DNA of 64,000 bases from Hemibagrus wyckioides (Eukaryota > Chordata > Actinopteri > Siluriformes > Bagridae), in assembly GCF_019097595.1 (NCBI RefSeq), contig NC_080726.1, forward strand, positions 9,522,205-9,586,204. The letters run 5' to 3'. The translations under genes were made by a program, and so were the position numbers. Positions 39,155 through 50,825 of this stretch are shown here, in pieces (position 1 is the stretch's first letter; each line of letters starts with the position of its first letter). The notes under the pieces were generated by a model. The model saw only the letters and a program-made list of their open reading frames with translations, made no database searches and was not told where the DNA came from.

Positions 39155-39185
<31 letters not shown>

Positions 39186-40289
39186 TTCATGCTCTTAATA
39201 GGCGCACATGGTTATAGTGATGAGAAGGTGAGAAGCTGTCACTTTTCTTGATGAGGTGGAGAAAATTATGTGTGGCCCTTATTATTTGACCATTCACAAT
39301 TCTGAACGATGCGGTCTGCCCACTCTTTCTCTGTAAATGCGGCGTGTTAGCAACAGATCCTTTAGATGCTGGAGTGGACTGAGTGGGTTGAATGCGAGTC
39401 CCACATCTAGCACAGGTTTGAATGGATCTAAAAGAGCAGTGAGAGTAATCCACTTGAGAAAATGCGTACAGTTTTGTGGAGAGGCAGCTCAAAGCTTCCA
39501 TTAGAGCGGGATATCTCTGTACTTTTGTTTGTCCGTCACTGTGCAGTGTGCGCCATTTGTGAGTGTTTACATGTGTGTTCTCAGATCGTATGATTTGTGT
39601 GTATGCATGTACAGTGTGCATGCATGCTGGGCTTCTGTGTGTGTGTGTGTGTGTGTGTGTGTTAAATACGGTGTTCTTCGATGATTTCCCTGAAAACAAC
39701 CAGGACTATTTAAGACAAAAGGAGACAGCTGAACACTCTCTCCGGAGCATCATCATGAATCAAAGTGGATTAAAAGACCTGTCAAGAGCTATGATTTATG
39801 AATATATTACTGGCCTAATTTGTATTCGGTAGATCATGTTTATTGTGAAATTTCCCTGTGGAAACAGTGAGCCACTGGTGACAGTAGCCAAACTGAGGCC
39901 TGAAAAGAAAGCATTAAAATGGAAGTGCACTGATCCTTTTCTAAACTCCAACATCAAGAGATTCTTATAAACAATTTCACATGGGGTCTAAAGTCAAATG
40001 AAAGCATTTTTAAAAAAAGGAAACTAGCTCATCTGTAGCACAGGTTCAATACCTGTTCATCATGGAAGTCTAAGGGCAGTTGTTGAATCCAGAAATTGTT
40101 TTTGCAAAACAAAGATTTTATATTACGCTTTCATGACCTTGTCAGTCGAAAGCATTTGTGGAGTAAGGAATAAAACACATCAGGGTATGCTTATATAGGA
40201 AAAGAATCAACAACAATGCTGCAATGGAAATCAGACCAGTTCAACCTTGAAATTTATTTATTTATTTACCCTTTATTTATTTATTTGTG
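36766..40289. other. Unique non-coding DNA with microsatellites
   Basis: Contains (GT)n at 37,932-37,958, (CA)n at 39,141-39,186 and (GT)n at 39,636-39,662. A complex block at about 39,700-39,870 ('gctatgatttatgaatat') may be conserved non-coding DNA. The 170-residue open frame on the minus strand at 39,187-39,699 is partly CA-repeat translation and has no domain. Confidence 0.5.
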
Positions 40290-40455
40290 CTAGATTAAAA
40301 GATCCTTATCCAGAGAGATTTACATTTTTATCGAATTTTATACCACTGGGCATTTGAGGTTTAAGGGCCTTGCTCAGGGGCCCAGCAGTGGCAGCTTGGT
40401 GGACCTGGGATTTGACTTACGTAGTCCAACACCTCAACCACTAAGCTATCACATC
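40290..40455 (-). mobile_element. tRNA-derived SINE with L2-type tail
   Basis: On the minus strand an A-box-like 'tagcttagtggttgagg' (40,448-40,432) and a B-box-like 'agtcaaatccc' (40,418-40,408) are followed by the conserved core 'gccactgctgggcccctgag'. The 3' tail 'tgtaaatctctctggataag' (about 40,323-40,304) follows. The last motif is the tail shared by fish V-SINE/HE1-type elements and their L2 LINE partners. Two other tail fragments of this kind lie at 44,210 and 45,341. Confidence 0.8.
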
Positions 40456-40829
40456 CCTATAGCATAGCATTTGTCATATTATAGTTACATTTAATATATT
40501 AGTAATTATCCATTAAAAATTTCTATTGTCACGGTATAGCTATAAACACATTTTAACCATTTTAAACCAATTATAGCTATTTAAACCTTATAGCTATGAA
40601 TACCTTTTCTCTTGAAATCCAAAAAAATACAGCTTGGCATGTTACCTTTATCCAAAAGATTGTCCTGTGTCAGAAAACCTTAAGACTGTACCTCTGACTG
40701 TTATGAAGTCCTGACACTCGACTTCAACTTCAACTTCAACTTCAAGCATATCCTCACAGAAATCTTCACAATACCAGTTATTCTTTTTGTTTCTTTGTTA
40801 AACAGTTTATGTGGCACACCAACTATTTA
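40456..40829. other. Unique AT-rich DNA
   Basis: Four copies of CTTCAA occur near 40,722-40,746. Nothing else nameable. Confidence 0.5.
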
Positions 40830-41190
40830 CACTATATTGCCAAAAGTTTTGGGACATCTGCCTTTACATGCACGTGAATGTAATATGGAGTTGTCCCACC
40901 CTTTGCAGCTATAACAGCTTCAACTCTTCTGGGAAGGTTTTCCACAAGGAGTGTGTTTATGGGAATTTTGACCGTATTTTGTGAGGTCAGGATGAGAAGG
41001 CCTGGCTTGCAGTCTCCACTCAAATTCATCCCAAAGATGTTCTATCTGGTTGAGGTCAGGACTTCACACCAAACTCAAGCTCACACCAAGCTCATCCATG
41101 TCTTTATGGACCTTGCTTTGTGCACTGGTGTGAAGTCATGTTGGAACAGGAAGGAGTCATCCCCAAACTGTTCCCATAAAGTTGGATTGT
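40830..41190 (-). pseudogene. 3' fragment of a Tc1-like transposon
   Basis: Starts just after a TA with the terminal sequence 'cactatattgccaaaag', the same first 17 bases as the intact element at 42,834, then diverges ('ttttgggacatc'). On the minus strand it encodes the transposase C terminus, [20 protein letters not shown], and further in, in broken frames, the region around the second catalytic aspartate. The element is truncated near 41,190 in the middle of the catalytic domain. It belongs to a subfamily related to, but distinct from, the intact copy. Confidence 0.85.
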
Positions 41191-41404
41191 TTGAAAGTTG
41201 GATAAAAGTACATGAAGGTTTTATTGATAAGAAACTCAGTAATGTCTCTCTCATCCTTTTTCATCAAAGTGTAATAGTGTTGTTTTACATAATTGTGTAT
41301 TTTCTATATTTATTGATGGAAGTCAGCATTTGCTCTTCATCGAAGTTTATGTTCAAGTCTAAGTATGTAAGTAGAAGGAGTTTCTGTGCTTATCTCAGAA
41401 CAGG

Positions 41405-41476
<72 letters not shown>

Positions 41477-42833
41477 TATTGTCTGTGGTAATCATTCATG
41501 TGCTTGATGGAGATTGGTTTATGAAAATGCTGCACTTTAAACTGAGAATCTTTTACAAAATAAATAACTGACAGGACTGAAGGATGCCATTTTATAAAAG
41601 AGCTGTCTTATGGATTTGATTATTGAGAGTAGCTATTGTGATAGTGCACATGCCATTTGTTTTGATTGTAGTACTCTCAGATCTTTTGGATGATAGTACT
41701 CATCTTACGTCACATGGTAAGGGCTCTTCATAAGCTTCCAACCATTTGCTGATAATAAGAATATCGTTCACTTGCAAGTAATAGCATTCCCTGCCAGTTA
41801 AATTCAAGTCTCTTTATTTTTGGAAGGGTGAGAAGCTTTTGGCCTGATCTCTGTACTGGACTGCTGCTGTTTGGATTGTAAGTCATTTGTGCAGGTCAGG
41901 GCTATAGCAAAGGCTTGGCGCTAGTGAGGAATGGCGATCTGATAAGAGGAGATGGAGGGTTGAGAAGCAGGTCAATAGCATTGTGGAGCCAGGAGCATGT
42001 CTGATCAAAATTATTAATCTGCTTCTCTCTAACCATCATGCTTTGCATCACTCTACCAAGCCGTGGCAAGTAGCTTCCACTCCTGATCCTAAGGACCTCT
42101 CTAAAAGCCCTGAAATGGAGGGAGAAAGTTCACACTGTGTGCCAGGCGCAAATCATGATCACACTATGGTATAATTTATGAAATAATCTCTTCTTTTTTT
42201 TTTCACTTCACAGTCTGCAGTTTAAAACTCAAAGGCATATTACTAACAGGCAAAAGGCAGCTTTATTATGATACATCAAGGACGCATTGGCTTCTTTGCA
42301 TTTTATCCATCTGAATAAACCTCTGTGGCACAGAGCCGCTATAAAAGCAAAATTAATGGCACTAACTGTTCGCAAACATTTGGTGTGCTGTAAACAGATG
42401 AATATAGAGGCTGCTTACCCGCTGTGCAGAGATCTCTCCTCAGAGCAGCACACGCTGGAGCACGGTACATGCTACGTTTATGCTGTATTTTAAAAGAAAA
42501 CTTTCAATAATGTATCATTTATGTTCACTTATAATAATTTTATCTGAGCTTTTGTATTAACTTTTCATTGTATTAAATGCTTCTTTCAAGAAATCCCTAA
42601 TATACACTGACCATGGAGATGAGGTAACCTCAAACTTCCCTTTCTGTCCAGTTGATGTTTTTACAGTTTCACAATATACAGTATGTCTGGTGCTAAAAAT
42701 CCACAATTTAAATCAAGCAATTCCAAACAAACTGATCTTTACCAATAAGTGAGAGATCACATAATCTTTATGTGATGAGTCTTTATCAAGGAAGCTACGT
42801 TATGGAATAAAAGCACACAGTCCAGAGGAAATA
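41191..42833. other. Unique AT-rich DNA with (AT)n run
   Basis: A perfect (AT)n tract of about 63 bp lies at 41,407-41,469. A complex block at about 42,260-42,475 ('aagcaaaattaatggcac', 'atctgaataaacctctgtgg') may be conserved non-coding DNA. No gene recognised. Confidence 0.5.
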
Positions 42834-42862
42834 CACTATATTGCCAAAAGTATTCGCTCACC
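42834..42862 (+). repeat. Left terminal inverted repeat of the intact Tc1 element
   Basis: 29 bp, exact reverse complement of 44,053-44,081; the next base on each side breaks the match. Preceded by TA. Confidence 0.97.
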
Positions 42863-42913
42863 CATCCAAATAATCAGAATCAGGTGTTCCAATCACTTCC
42901 ATGGCCACAGGTG

Positions 42914-42920
42914 TATAAAA
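42914..42920 (+). promoter_or_regulatory. TATA-like box upstream of the transposase
   Basis: TATAAAA lies 47 bp before the chosen start codon, inside the element's leader. It could drive the transposase, but spacing to the ATG leaves only a very short leader, so this is a tentative assignment. Confidence 0.35.
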
Positions 42921-42967
42921 TCAAGCACCTAAGCATGCAGACTGTTTTTACAAACATTTGTGAAAGA

Positions 42968-43999
42968 ATGAGTCGCTCTCAGGAGCTCAGTGAATTCCAG
43001 CGTGGAACTGTGATAGGATGCCACCTGTGCAACAAATCCAGTCGTGAAATTTCCTCGCTCCTAAATATTCCACAGTCAACTGTCAGCTGTATTATAAGAA
43101 CGTGGAAGTGTTTGGGAACGACAGCAACTCAGCCACGAAGTGGTAGGCCACGTAAACTGACGGAGCGGGGTCAGCGGATGCTGAGGCGCATAGTGCGAAG
43201 AGGTCGCCAACTTTCTGCAGAGTCCATCGCTACGGACCTCCAAACTTCATGTGGCCTTCAGATTAGCTCAAGAACAGTGTGCAGAGAGCTTCATGGAATG
43301 GGTTTCCATGGCCGAGCAGCTGCATCCAAGCCATACATCACCAAGTGCAATGCAAAGCGTCGGATGCAGTGGTGTAAAGCACGCCGCCACTGGACTCTAG
43401 AGCAGTGGAGACGCGTTCTCTGGAGTGACGAATCGCGCTTCTCCATCTGGCAATCTGATGGACGAGTCTGGGTTTGGCGGTTGCCAGGAGAACGGTACTT
43501 GTCTGACTGCATTGTGCCAAGTGTAAAGTTTGGTGGAGGGGGGATTATGGTGTGGGGTTGTTTTTCAGGAGCTGGGCTTGGCCCCTTAGTTCCAGTGAAA
43601 GGAACTCTGAATGCTTCAGCATACCAAGACATTTTGGACAATTCCATGCTCCCAACTTTGTGGGAACAATTTGGAGCTGGCCCCTTCCTCTTCCAACATG
43701 ACTGTGCACCAGTGCACAAAGCAAGGTCCATAAAGACATGGATGACAGAGTCTGGTGTGGATGAACTTGACTGGCCTACACAGAGTCCTGACCTCAACCC
43801 GATAGAACACCTTTGGGATGAATTAGAGCGGAGACTGAGAGCCAGGCCTTCTCGTCCAACATCAGTGTGTGACCTCACAAATGCGCTTCTGGAAGAATGG
43901 TCAAAAATTCCCATAAACACACTCCTAAACCTTGTGGACAGCCTTCCCAGAAGAGTTGAAGCTGTTATAGCTGCAAAGGGTGGACCGACGTCATATTGA
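42968..43999 (+). CDS. Tc1-like DD34E transposase, intact
   Basis: Cut-and-paste transposase that binds the element's inverted repeats and inserts at TA; it acts in the nucleus. The 343-residue length matches the family (about 340). A first helix-turn-helix spans about residues 6-47, the GRPR hinge is at 59-62, and a second helix-turn-helix spans about 66-112. The catalytic domain has D154 (LWSDESRF), a glycine-rich box at 187-200 ([14 protein letters not shown]), D245 (FQHDCAPVH) and E280 ([11 protein letters not shown]), with exactly 34 residues between the last two. The C terminus is [15 protein letters not shown] chose the ATG at 42,968 because [10 protein letters not shown] matches family N termini. 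An in-frame ATG at 42,884 lies upstream of the TATA-like box and would add 28 untypical residues. No stop or frameshift is present. Activity is not proven. Confidence 0.96.
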   Translation: MSRSQELSEFQRGTVIGCHLCNKSSREISSLLNIPQSTVSCIIRTWKCLGTTATQPRSGRPRKLTERGQRMLRRIVRRGRQLSAESIATDLQTSCGLQISSRTVCRELHGMGFHGRAAASKPYITKCNAKRRMQWCKARRHWTLEQWRRVLWSDESRFSIWQSDGRVWVWRLPGERYLSDCIVPSVKFGGGGIMVWGCFSGAGLGPLVPVKGTLNASAYQDILDNSMLPTLWEQFGAGPFLFQHDCAPVHKARSIKTWMTESGVDELDWPTQSPDLNPIEHLWDELERRLRARPSRPTSVCDLTNALLEEWSKIPINTLLNLVDSLPRRVEAVIAAKGGPTSY

Positions 44000-44052
44000 A
44001 CCCTATGGGTTAGGAACGGGATGTCACTTAAGTTCATATGCGAGTCAAGGCA

Positions 44053-44081
44053 GGTGAGCGAATACTTTTGGCAATATAGTG
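44053..44081 (-). repeat. Right terminal inverted repeat of the intact Tc1 element
   Basis: Exact 29-bp inverted match to 42,834-42,862, followed by TA. Confidence 0.97.
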
Positions 44082-44209
44082 TATATTCTAGGGCAACAGA
44101 AAACAGACCATATACTGTTATATTCTTAAAACCTAGAAAAAAAATAGTACCTCTCTTCTAGAGAACCACATGTATGCTGGGCAATACGACAAATATTGTA
44201 AAACAATTG
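44082..44209. other. Spacer
   Basis: AT-rich unique DNA; nothing nameable. Confidence 0.5.
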
Positions 44210-44500
44210 TACATTTACATTTCTGGCATTTGGCAGACACCTTGAGATCCAGAGCGATGTACAAAGTGCTTTGGAGTCACTATCAATGCATACATTTTCA
44301 CTGGTTCAATAGGTCACAGACTTAGGATACCATCAGCCTAAAAACTGTGTTGGGAGGAAATATAACTTTTTTTTTTTAATACATGAAACAAACAGGTAAA
44401 ATAAGAGCTATAGTTTAAGTGCTTCAGGAAGAGGTAGGTCTTCATCTGTCGTTTGAAGGATGAAGCATGTTGGAGCTTGGAGCAGAAAATGGAGCATGTT
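44210..44500 (-). mobile_element. Fragment of a retroposon with L2-type tail
   Basis: On the minus strand the 3' end reads 'gtacatcgctctggatctca' and 'gtctgccaaatgccagaaat', then TGTAAATG, the tail typical of fish L2-related LINEs and the SINEs they mobilise. Upstream words ('cttcctgaagcacttaaac', 'gtgacctattgaaccagtg') also look like parts of a dispersed fish repeat. No coding domain is left. Confidence 0.6.
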
Positions 44501-45340
44501 GTAGGAAACAGGACAAAATCAGAGGAAAATGTATGAGAAAAATGAGAAAGAATGCATATATTCCAGTAAAACATACAAAAAAACAAAACAAATAGTCTAG
44601 CACATTATGTAAGTTGAAAGTAAGTTATCTATTAATACTAAAGTCACAGATCTAGATCTGTGCATGACCTGAAAAACCAAACACGGATTCTGGCGAACAG
44701 AGCACATACTGCATAGCAGGGTGGATAACAAAATACAGCAGCCTAATGCTAAATAGGCACTTATTCAACTTTTACCTTTCCAGCCAGAACTGACTGTGTG
44801 TTGCCTCTCCATCTTTACATCGCTTGCTGAGTTGCATTTAAAAAATCAATTAAAGAGGAAAACGAGAACACTGCCTCTGACCTTTCAGATGGCAAAATTA
44901 AAAGAGCAATTCTTGCTCATGGGAACAAGAGCAGACTGTTCCGTCTTACTCTGAGTGGCAGCACACACATTTTAATTATACATACAGGAACTCCTCTGGT
45001 GCTGACGCTTATTTTGTGCAGCTACTAAATGAACTTTACTTGTTTACTTTGTGTATATGGTGCGCAATCGACTCGAGTCTATGAACTGTAATCAGTAGGC
45101 ATTTGCCACATACAGGAGCGTGATAAATAGGATCCTTTGCGTGGGGTTTATGTGCTGCATTGTTCGGGAACGTAAAAGCTGGAACGTCAGTCAGTAAATG
45201 GAGAAACGGCTTGACAGGCTCGGCCAGGAGCAGCTCAGAGTTTATGAGAGTGTAATAAACCTTCTGTAACACTTTACTATGGCATCTTGGGCTGTTGCTG
45301 TTTTTCAAAACCTGCAACATTTCATGTCCAAGACCGACTT
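44501..45340. other. Unique non-coding DNA
   Basis: A complex segment at 44,795-44,960 ('aaaaaatcaattaaagagg', 'ggcaaaattaaaagagcaa') may be conserved non-coding DNA. No gene recognised. Confidence 0.45.
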
Positions 45341-45384
45341 TGCTCTGGATAAGAGCATCTGCCAAATGGCAGAAATGTAAATAT
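45341..45384 (+). mobile_element. L2-type SINE/LINE tail fragment
   Basis: 'gctctggataagagcatctg' followed by 'ccaaatggcagaaatgtaaa' is a clear copy of the fish L2-type 3' tail, here on the plus strand. The body upstream is not recognisable. Confidence 0.75.
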
Positions 45385-46639
45385 ATTACTAAACAGAGCT
45401 CTAATGCTTGTAGGATGAATAATTTGATGATTTGTTCAGCTCTGTTTTGTGGAATTGTAGAAATTTCTTATGTAAACTATATGTATAAGTTAACTGTAAG
45501 TAACACTTCCCCTGTATGTCTGGTCAGAGTATAGTTTATTAGCTCCAATATTTGATATTTCACACCCAGTATTATATATTTCACATGCAGGACACTTTCA
45601 GGTGTTCAGGAGAGATCCTGTTTTGGATTATTATCAGGAAAAGACATACAGCAAGACTCCATGATAGCAAATTCAAGCAGACGTATATCTACAATGTGAA
45701 CTGTACAGAAAGTTGAACTAATTATTTTGTCATTAATTATTAATATTGTAAATTTATTAACAGGTACAGTATGTAGCTTGTCATTTTTTTCTATAAGAAT
45801 ATAATAAATAAAAAAGCTTTGCTCTGTACTTCCTTACACCTCTCATTTATTTTTCACTAGAGAAGCTTCCTCCACACATCTACATGATACTGTGACATTA
45901 CCTAATGATTTGTGAGTCAACAATCTGAAATCCCATCAGTCTTCAGGGCTAGTCTTAAAACCTGGAGGTGGCAGCCTGATGTAATGTCAAACGGCAGAAA
46001 AGCTATTCCATGAGCAAAAACCCATTCTCTCTCTCTTCTTGCTCTCTCCCCCCATAGTTTCCTTAGGTCTAGAATCTAATGCCCCTAAAGAATGAAAGTT
46101 TATTATCACCAGAACACCGAGCGCTTTTCTGCTGCCATGTTTATCTGACCTGCTACCAAAATCTCGCTAGCAGCCAATCTATCGGTTTATCACCGCTACT
46201 TCATCACCGTCACTTGTGGCAGCTAAATACAAGCTCCAAATCTGCCACTACACACACCTGTGCCATTGTAAAGCTGGTGCACAGCAGGCTTAGTAAACAG
46301 GTTCGCCTGAGGCCAAGCAAAATAAAACTCAGCCTTCTCCCAGAGCCTGACTCACAGGGACCACAGTGCAGCTGTCTAACTCACAAGCACAAATACATAC
46401 AGTACAGTACGTCCTTCATGGATCTAATGCCTGGGCCACACTAGAGGGCTGATTCTGAGACCCCTTGTGACAAGTGTCCTTTGAAAAGTGTCCTCATTTT
46501 TAGAGTAGTCTCAAGCAATTATCATCCCAGATGATCCTGTGGTGTGTGTAAAATCTAATCCTAAACCTTCTGATTTATTCAGCCTAATGGCAACCTTGAT
46601 TGAAAAGTTGCCACCTTGCAGTTTCCTTGTCTCTGGATA
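45385..46639. other. Unique AT-rich non-coding DNA
   Basis: No gene recognised. The 121-residue frame at 46,079-46,444 has no domain and is not called. Confidence 0.5.
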
Positions 46640-47123
46640 GATTGGTTTGCTTGGGGTTTTCTGCAGGTTCTGTGTTTCCCTTCCAAAACTTCCTGAGTGT
46701 GAATAAATCTGTTTCATTCCAAGGATGGGCTTCAGGGTCAAGGGTCAAGGATGTTTTCCCAACTTGCAGCCAATGATTTAGGGATATCCTCCAAGTTGTC
46801 CCAGTAATAGGTTCAAAGATATTCCAGGGATAGGTTCGAAGGTTTTTCAGGGATGGGCTTCCAAGGTGTACCAGGCATAGGCTTCAGGGTCCAGGGTCAA
46901 GGATGTTTTCCCAACTTGCACCCAGTGATCTATGGATATTCTCTAAGTTACCCCAATGATAGGTTCTCAGATATCCCAGGTAAAGGCTCCAAAGTGTTCC
47001 AGGGATAGGCTCCAGGGCCCAAGGCATATTTCCATCCCATGCCCAGTGTTTCAAGGATAGACTCCAAATCCTTCAAGACTCTAACCAGGATAAAGCAGTT
47101 CCTGGAGATGATTGAATAAATGC
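46640..47123 (+). mobile_element. SINE with tandemly duplicated 3' region
   Basis: Body-like words ('ttttctgcaggttctgtg') are followed by repeated 'cagggataggctccagggcc'-type sequence. The end is 'taaccaggataaagcagttc' and an ATTGAATAAATG tail near 47,110, as in the SINE family seen reversed at 63,094. The segment around 'ggatgttttcccaacttgc' occurs at 46,747 and again at 46,899, a 152-bp step, with a weaker third copy near 47,021. Confidence 0.6.
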
Positions 47124-50100
47124 ATTTTAAGTGGTGTGGCGATTGCAAACTGTGTGGAAAAAACAATAAGCAATGACAGCTGAGCTAAATTGCTGTTGAT
47201 GTTGTTTACCATGTTCATCTTGTTTTGATGTGATATGTGTTAATGAGAAATGAAATCCCAGATTCTTGATCATTGTTTGGGAAATGTGGGATTTGTATTA
47301 CTACAGATGTATTTACACACAAAGAATCCATTTACGGTTTCATTCATAATATATACATTCTGAAAAAGTGCATTCAAGCATAGGGGTCACATGTTCTGAC
47401 ACAGAGCCCTACAATTAGCATCGTACAGTGGCAAGTGTTCACTCTGCATCTGAATGTTGTGAATGAGTGTGACACTGTGAATGTACGTACTGAAAACAAA
47501 GTCCACCAAAGTGCGAAGGAGAGAGAATGGCTGGCAGCGCTGCAGCTGTCTGGAGTGCTGGAGCAGCGTGTGGCATGGCTGGCAGACACTGGCTAAGTGA
47601 TTAGGAAGTGCCAGGCTAACATGGCGCCATATTTAGCATCAGCGGGGGGCGCTCCTTCAGGGCCCTGCCAGATGTTAGGAACTGCTGTGGCGTGCATGGA
47701 GAAGCACAGCAGCAGCAGTGAGCACAGCAAGTCTGCCATCAGCTCAGAATAAGAGTGCATATATCGTCCTTGCAAGCACACACACAAACACACACACATA
47801 CTTGCTCATTCACTTCTCTCTCAGCAGATGCTATGCTAACAAGTGCCCCCCTCTATATTTGCGAGTCAGTCTCCTCCCCTCCAGTTTGCTGGGACACTCC
47901 ACCGGGGGGTGACCAAGATAAAGTTTTGACTGGCAGGACCATTTGTTTTAATCAGGTGTTTGCAGTCGCTCGTCTGACCTCCATTAGTTGAGATTTTAAT
48001 TGAAATTAACCCCCACTACTACCCCAATTAACCCTCTCCCCCTGCATACGCTCACCACACTCCCAGCATCTGTTCTAAGAGAAGCAGGGCAAAGGGAGAG
48101 ACTGTTAGCGCTCAGGGAACAGGACCGTAACTCTGACATCACATGCACACACTCGAACAGACTAACAAAACTTGTGCCAGAGCCTTGTAGTAACTGTGGT
48201 ATGTAGAGCTGTCGAGAGCGAAAGAAAGGGGAGCAAAGAAGTTTCCTCTTCTACCGAGGTTGATTTATGATCCAGATGAACACTTGCTGACTGAAAAGTT
48301 CCAGAGCATGGTGGCACTGCAAGTTCTTTCAGCCCTCCTCATCCCCTTTGCTCACACACACATATCATGTCTCAGAGTAAGCTCGGCCAGCTGGCTGTCG
48401 GGTCGAGACGAGTATCTGCTGCCCTCAACGAGGACAAAATGGCATGGACCCAAGCCTCTGACATGCAGCCATCCCTCATGCAGACCCCCTCCCTTTGCTC
48501 CTAGACACTCACTAGAGCCTAGCCCTGACTCTGAGGGCCACACAACAGGGTCGGAAGTACAAGTCCTAGTGGGCTAATGCCCTTGAGCAAGGTGCTTAAG
48601 CTGAAATTTCTGGCAAGCAGAGCTGCCTCATTACTGTAGTTTTCCCAGTTTCTCAGTTAATTTAAAACGCCATGCATTCAATTAATGATGCCTATTATTA
48701 TTTGCAGCAAAGAGGTGAAATCAGAAAGAAGGAGGGAAGATAAGTACATGTGGTGAACTTCCCATTCAAATCTTCTGGGGTTTGAGTTGGGGTCATGAGA
48801 TGGCCAAAAATAAGCAAAGCACCATGTTGAATAGTCAGAATGTGATGACATCATTGTTACATTCAACATAGAAGACCTTAGGACCTTAGGTCATTTTATA
48901 TGTGTAACAGTACTATGTAGCTTCAATAGTTTTCCAGTGCACACAAGGTTAATCTCAGCCATTTTTTTTGATGAAAATGTATCTATGAAGTTGGCACACT
49001 ATATATGATACACTACAATATGATGTGATGATACAGTAGGGCAGAATTCAGGTTTTAGAGAATAATCAGAAATTCTTTTTTGTTGCATTTAGTACATTTT
49101 TTTGAAGTTTGGTGTTTACCTGTGTGTATGGATTTGTACACTGAGTAATACAGGAAGCATAGCTAATCAATACCAAACAGTTTACATTTGGTACCAACCA
49201 TGAGCAGATGCCAAAATCTATACAAATTTGACCTTTGATGCTGGAGCAGTGGCCTATGGAAAAAGCAAAAAGGAAAAAGTTCCTGTTGGATATGCATTTT
49301 GGATCCCCAGCACCAGCTCTGTCTGTAGTTCTGTACAGGACTTAAGCTGTAAAGCTGAAAAGCAACCACCTTGCAAAATATACTAAACTACCTGCAAATT
49401 CCATCGTTTGGGAAGCAGTCTGGAGCTTAGAATTGGCAGATACATCTGTCAGGAACAAATTACAGTCAGGATTAGGATTGGGATGAATAACCCAGTGTTT
49501 TATCAGTGGGCCCATGTTCCTGTGCCGAGTGGCTTATATTTCATGTAAACATAACCCAGATGCAGCTGGGCGGGAGCAGATTCAATTAAGATACAGGACA
49601 ACTTTGTTAATGCCGCCATATCTTAATACCCCTGCTGCAAGTGGTAATGAATCTGGCACAGAGAGGGTCGAGGAACAGGAGTTGGGACGGCACCGTGAGC
49701 CTGCTGACGAGTCCGGCTAACTCTTTCTCTCTCTCAGTTGTGCTAGTGTGGAAGGTGAGGTAAATGGTAGTAAATAATCAGCAACAATGGTTCCAAATGA
49801 AAGAACAACAAATACAATAATACAATATATACTAATACAATATTGTTTTAGTATATAGTGCATCATTGTTCTTTCTATCTAGTTGATGCGATGTCTCTGA
49901 CCACTAGCATTGTCCTGCCACACTTAACTTTGCCATCAATTTAAAGTGGGGACAGGGTTTAATATCTGTAGCTGCTCTTATGACTATATCCATATCAAAT
50001 GAAATAAATCTCTTTGCCTTGTGGTTCTGTTATTTGTAGATTCATCTTCATAGGCAAATTTTATAGACGTTCAAAGGCCACTGGTTACTTGACTCTGTTA

Positions 50101-50825
50101 CAAGACCTTTTGTGACAAGATTATGGCATCTTAGTCTTACACTGAGAATGCTGATTTATTGAAAGTGGCACCAGAAAGCTTCTGTCTTACCAACTCCAAC
50201 AAATTCTCAAATAAAGACAAACTCCACGGTAGTGTATGACACGGTCCATCATCTGTGGTCTGTTATTAATATTTATTGTTAAGAGCAACCTGGTGTTAGG
50301 ACATTAAAATAGGCTTCAGGTAAGACTTTGTGCACCCTTATCCAGGTGATGTGCATTAGATTCTTGTCCTTAAAGAAAGTACATTAGCGCCTGCTGGTGT
50401 CAAAGATGGAGATAAAGTCAAGCAAATACAGCGGAAAGAAGCAAAGCCGGGGATTCTACCCAGGGCGGCTCATGTACAACATAAAAGACAGTTTTGTAAA
50501 ATGGAGGTCAGAGCAGAATTAATTGGTCAGGTTTGTTCTATTTAAATGTGAGCAGGACTCCAGTGGTGTATCTTTATTAACCATGTTGATTTACTATTAG
50601 GTCTGATTCACACTTGGAGTTAACATCAGTCTTCGGGTGACTGGAATCATTCGCACATACAGGTATGAACAGGATTTAAGATCTAATAAGGTCTTAAATG
50701 CATGTATCATGTGACTTGCAAGCCTTTGCAGACAAAATAAAAGACTTATTTAAAATGTTTTTATTCATAAAGTGAGCCAAGCTCAATCTTTTAACAAAGA
50801 CATAACATTATTAATTATATATATA
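47124..50825. other. Unique non-coding DNA
   Basis: No gene recognised. Possible conserved blocks lie at 47,900-48,065 ('attttaattgaaattaacc') and 49,490-49,660 ('gattcaattaagatacagg', 'gccgccatatcttaatac'). A SINE-core-like phrase 'gcccttgagcaaggtgctta' is at 48,580-48,599. Confidence 0.5.

Larger units (their letters stand above)
42834..44081 (+). mobile_element. Complete Tc1/mariner-type transposon
   Basis: The 1,248-bp element has identical 29-bp terminal inverted repeats (42,834-42,862 and 44,053-44,081, starting CACTATATTGCCAAAAG). It is flanked on both sides by TA (42,832-42,833; 44,082-44,083), the Tc1/mariner target-site duplication. It contains one uninterrupted transposase gene. 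Length, ends, target site and gene all agree with a full-length Tc1-like element. Perfect identity of the two repeats and the open gene point to a young copy. The family is widespread in fishes, where Tc1 elements are known to move horizontally. Confidence 0.97.

Noticed and set aside
39187..39699. 170-residue minus-strand frame
   Set aside because: Part is CA-repeat translation and the rest has no recognisable family.
40953..41507. 184-residue plus-strand frame
   Set aside because: It runs antisense through a Tc1 fragment and then an (AT)n tract; it has no domain of its own.
43291..44037. 248-residue frame on the minus strand
   Set aside because: It is the antisense shadow of the intact transposase gene, whose plus-strand motifs are clear.
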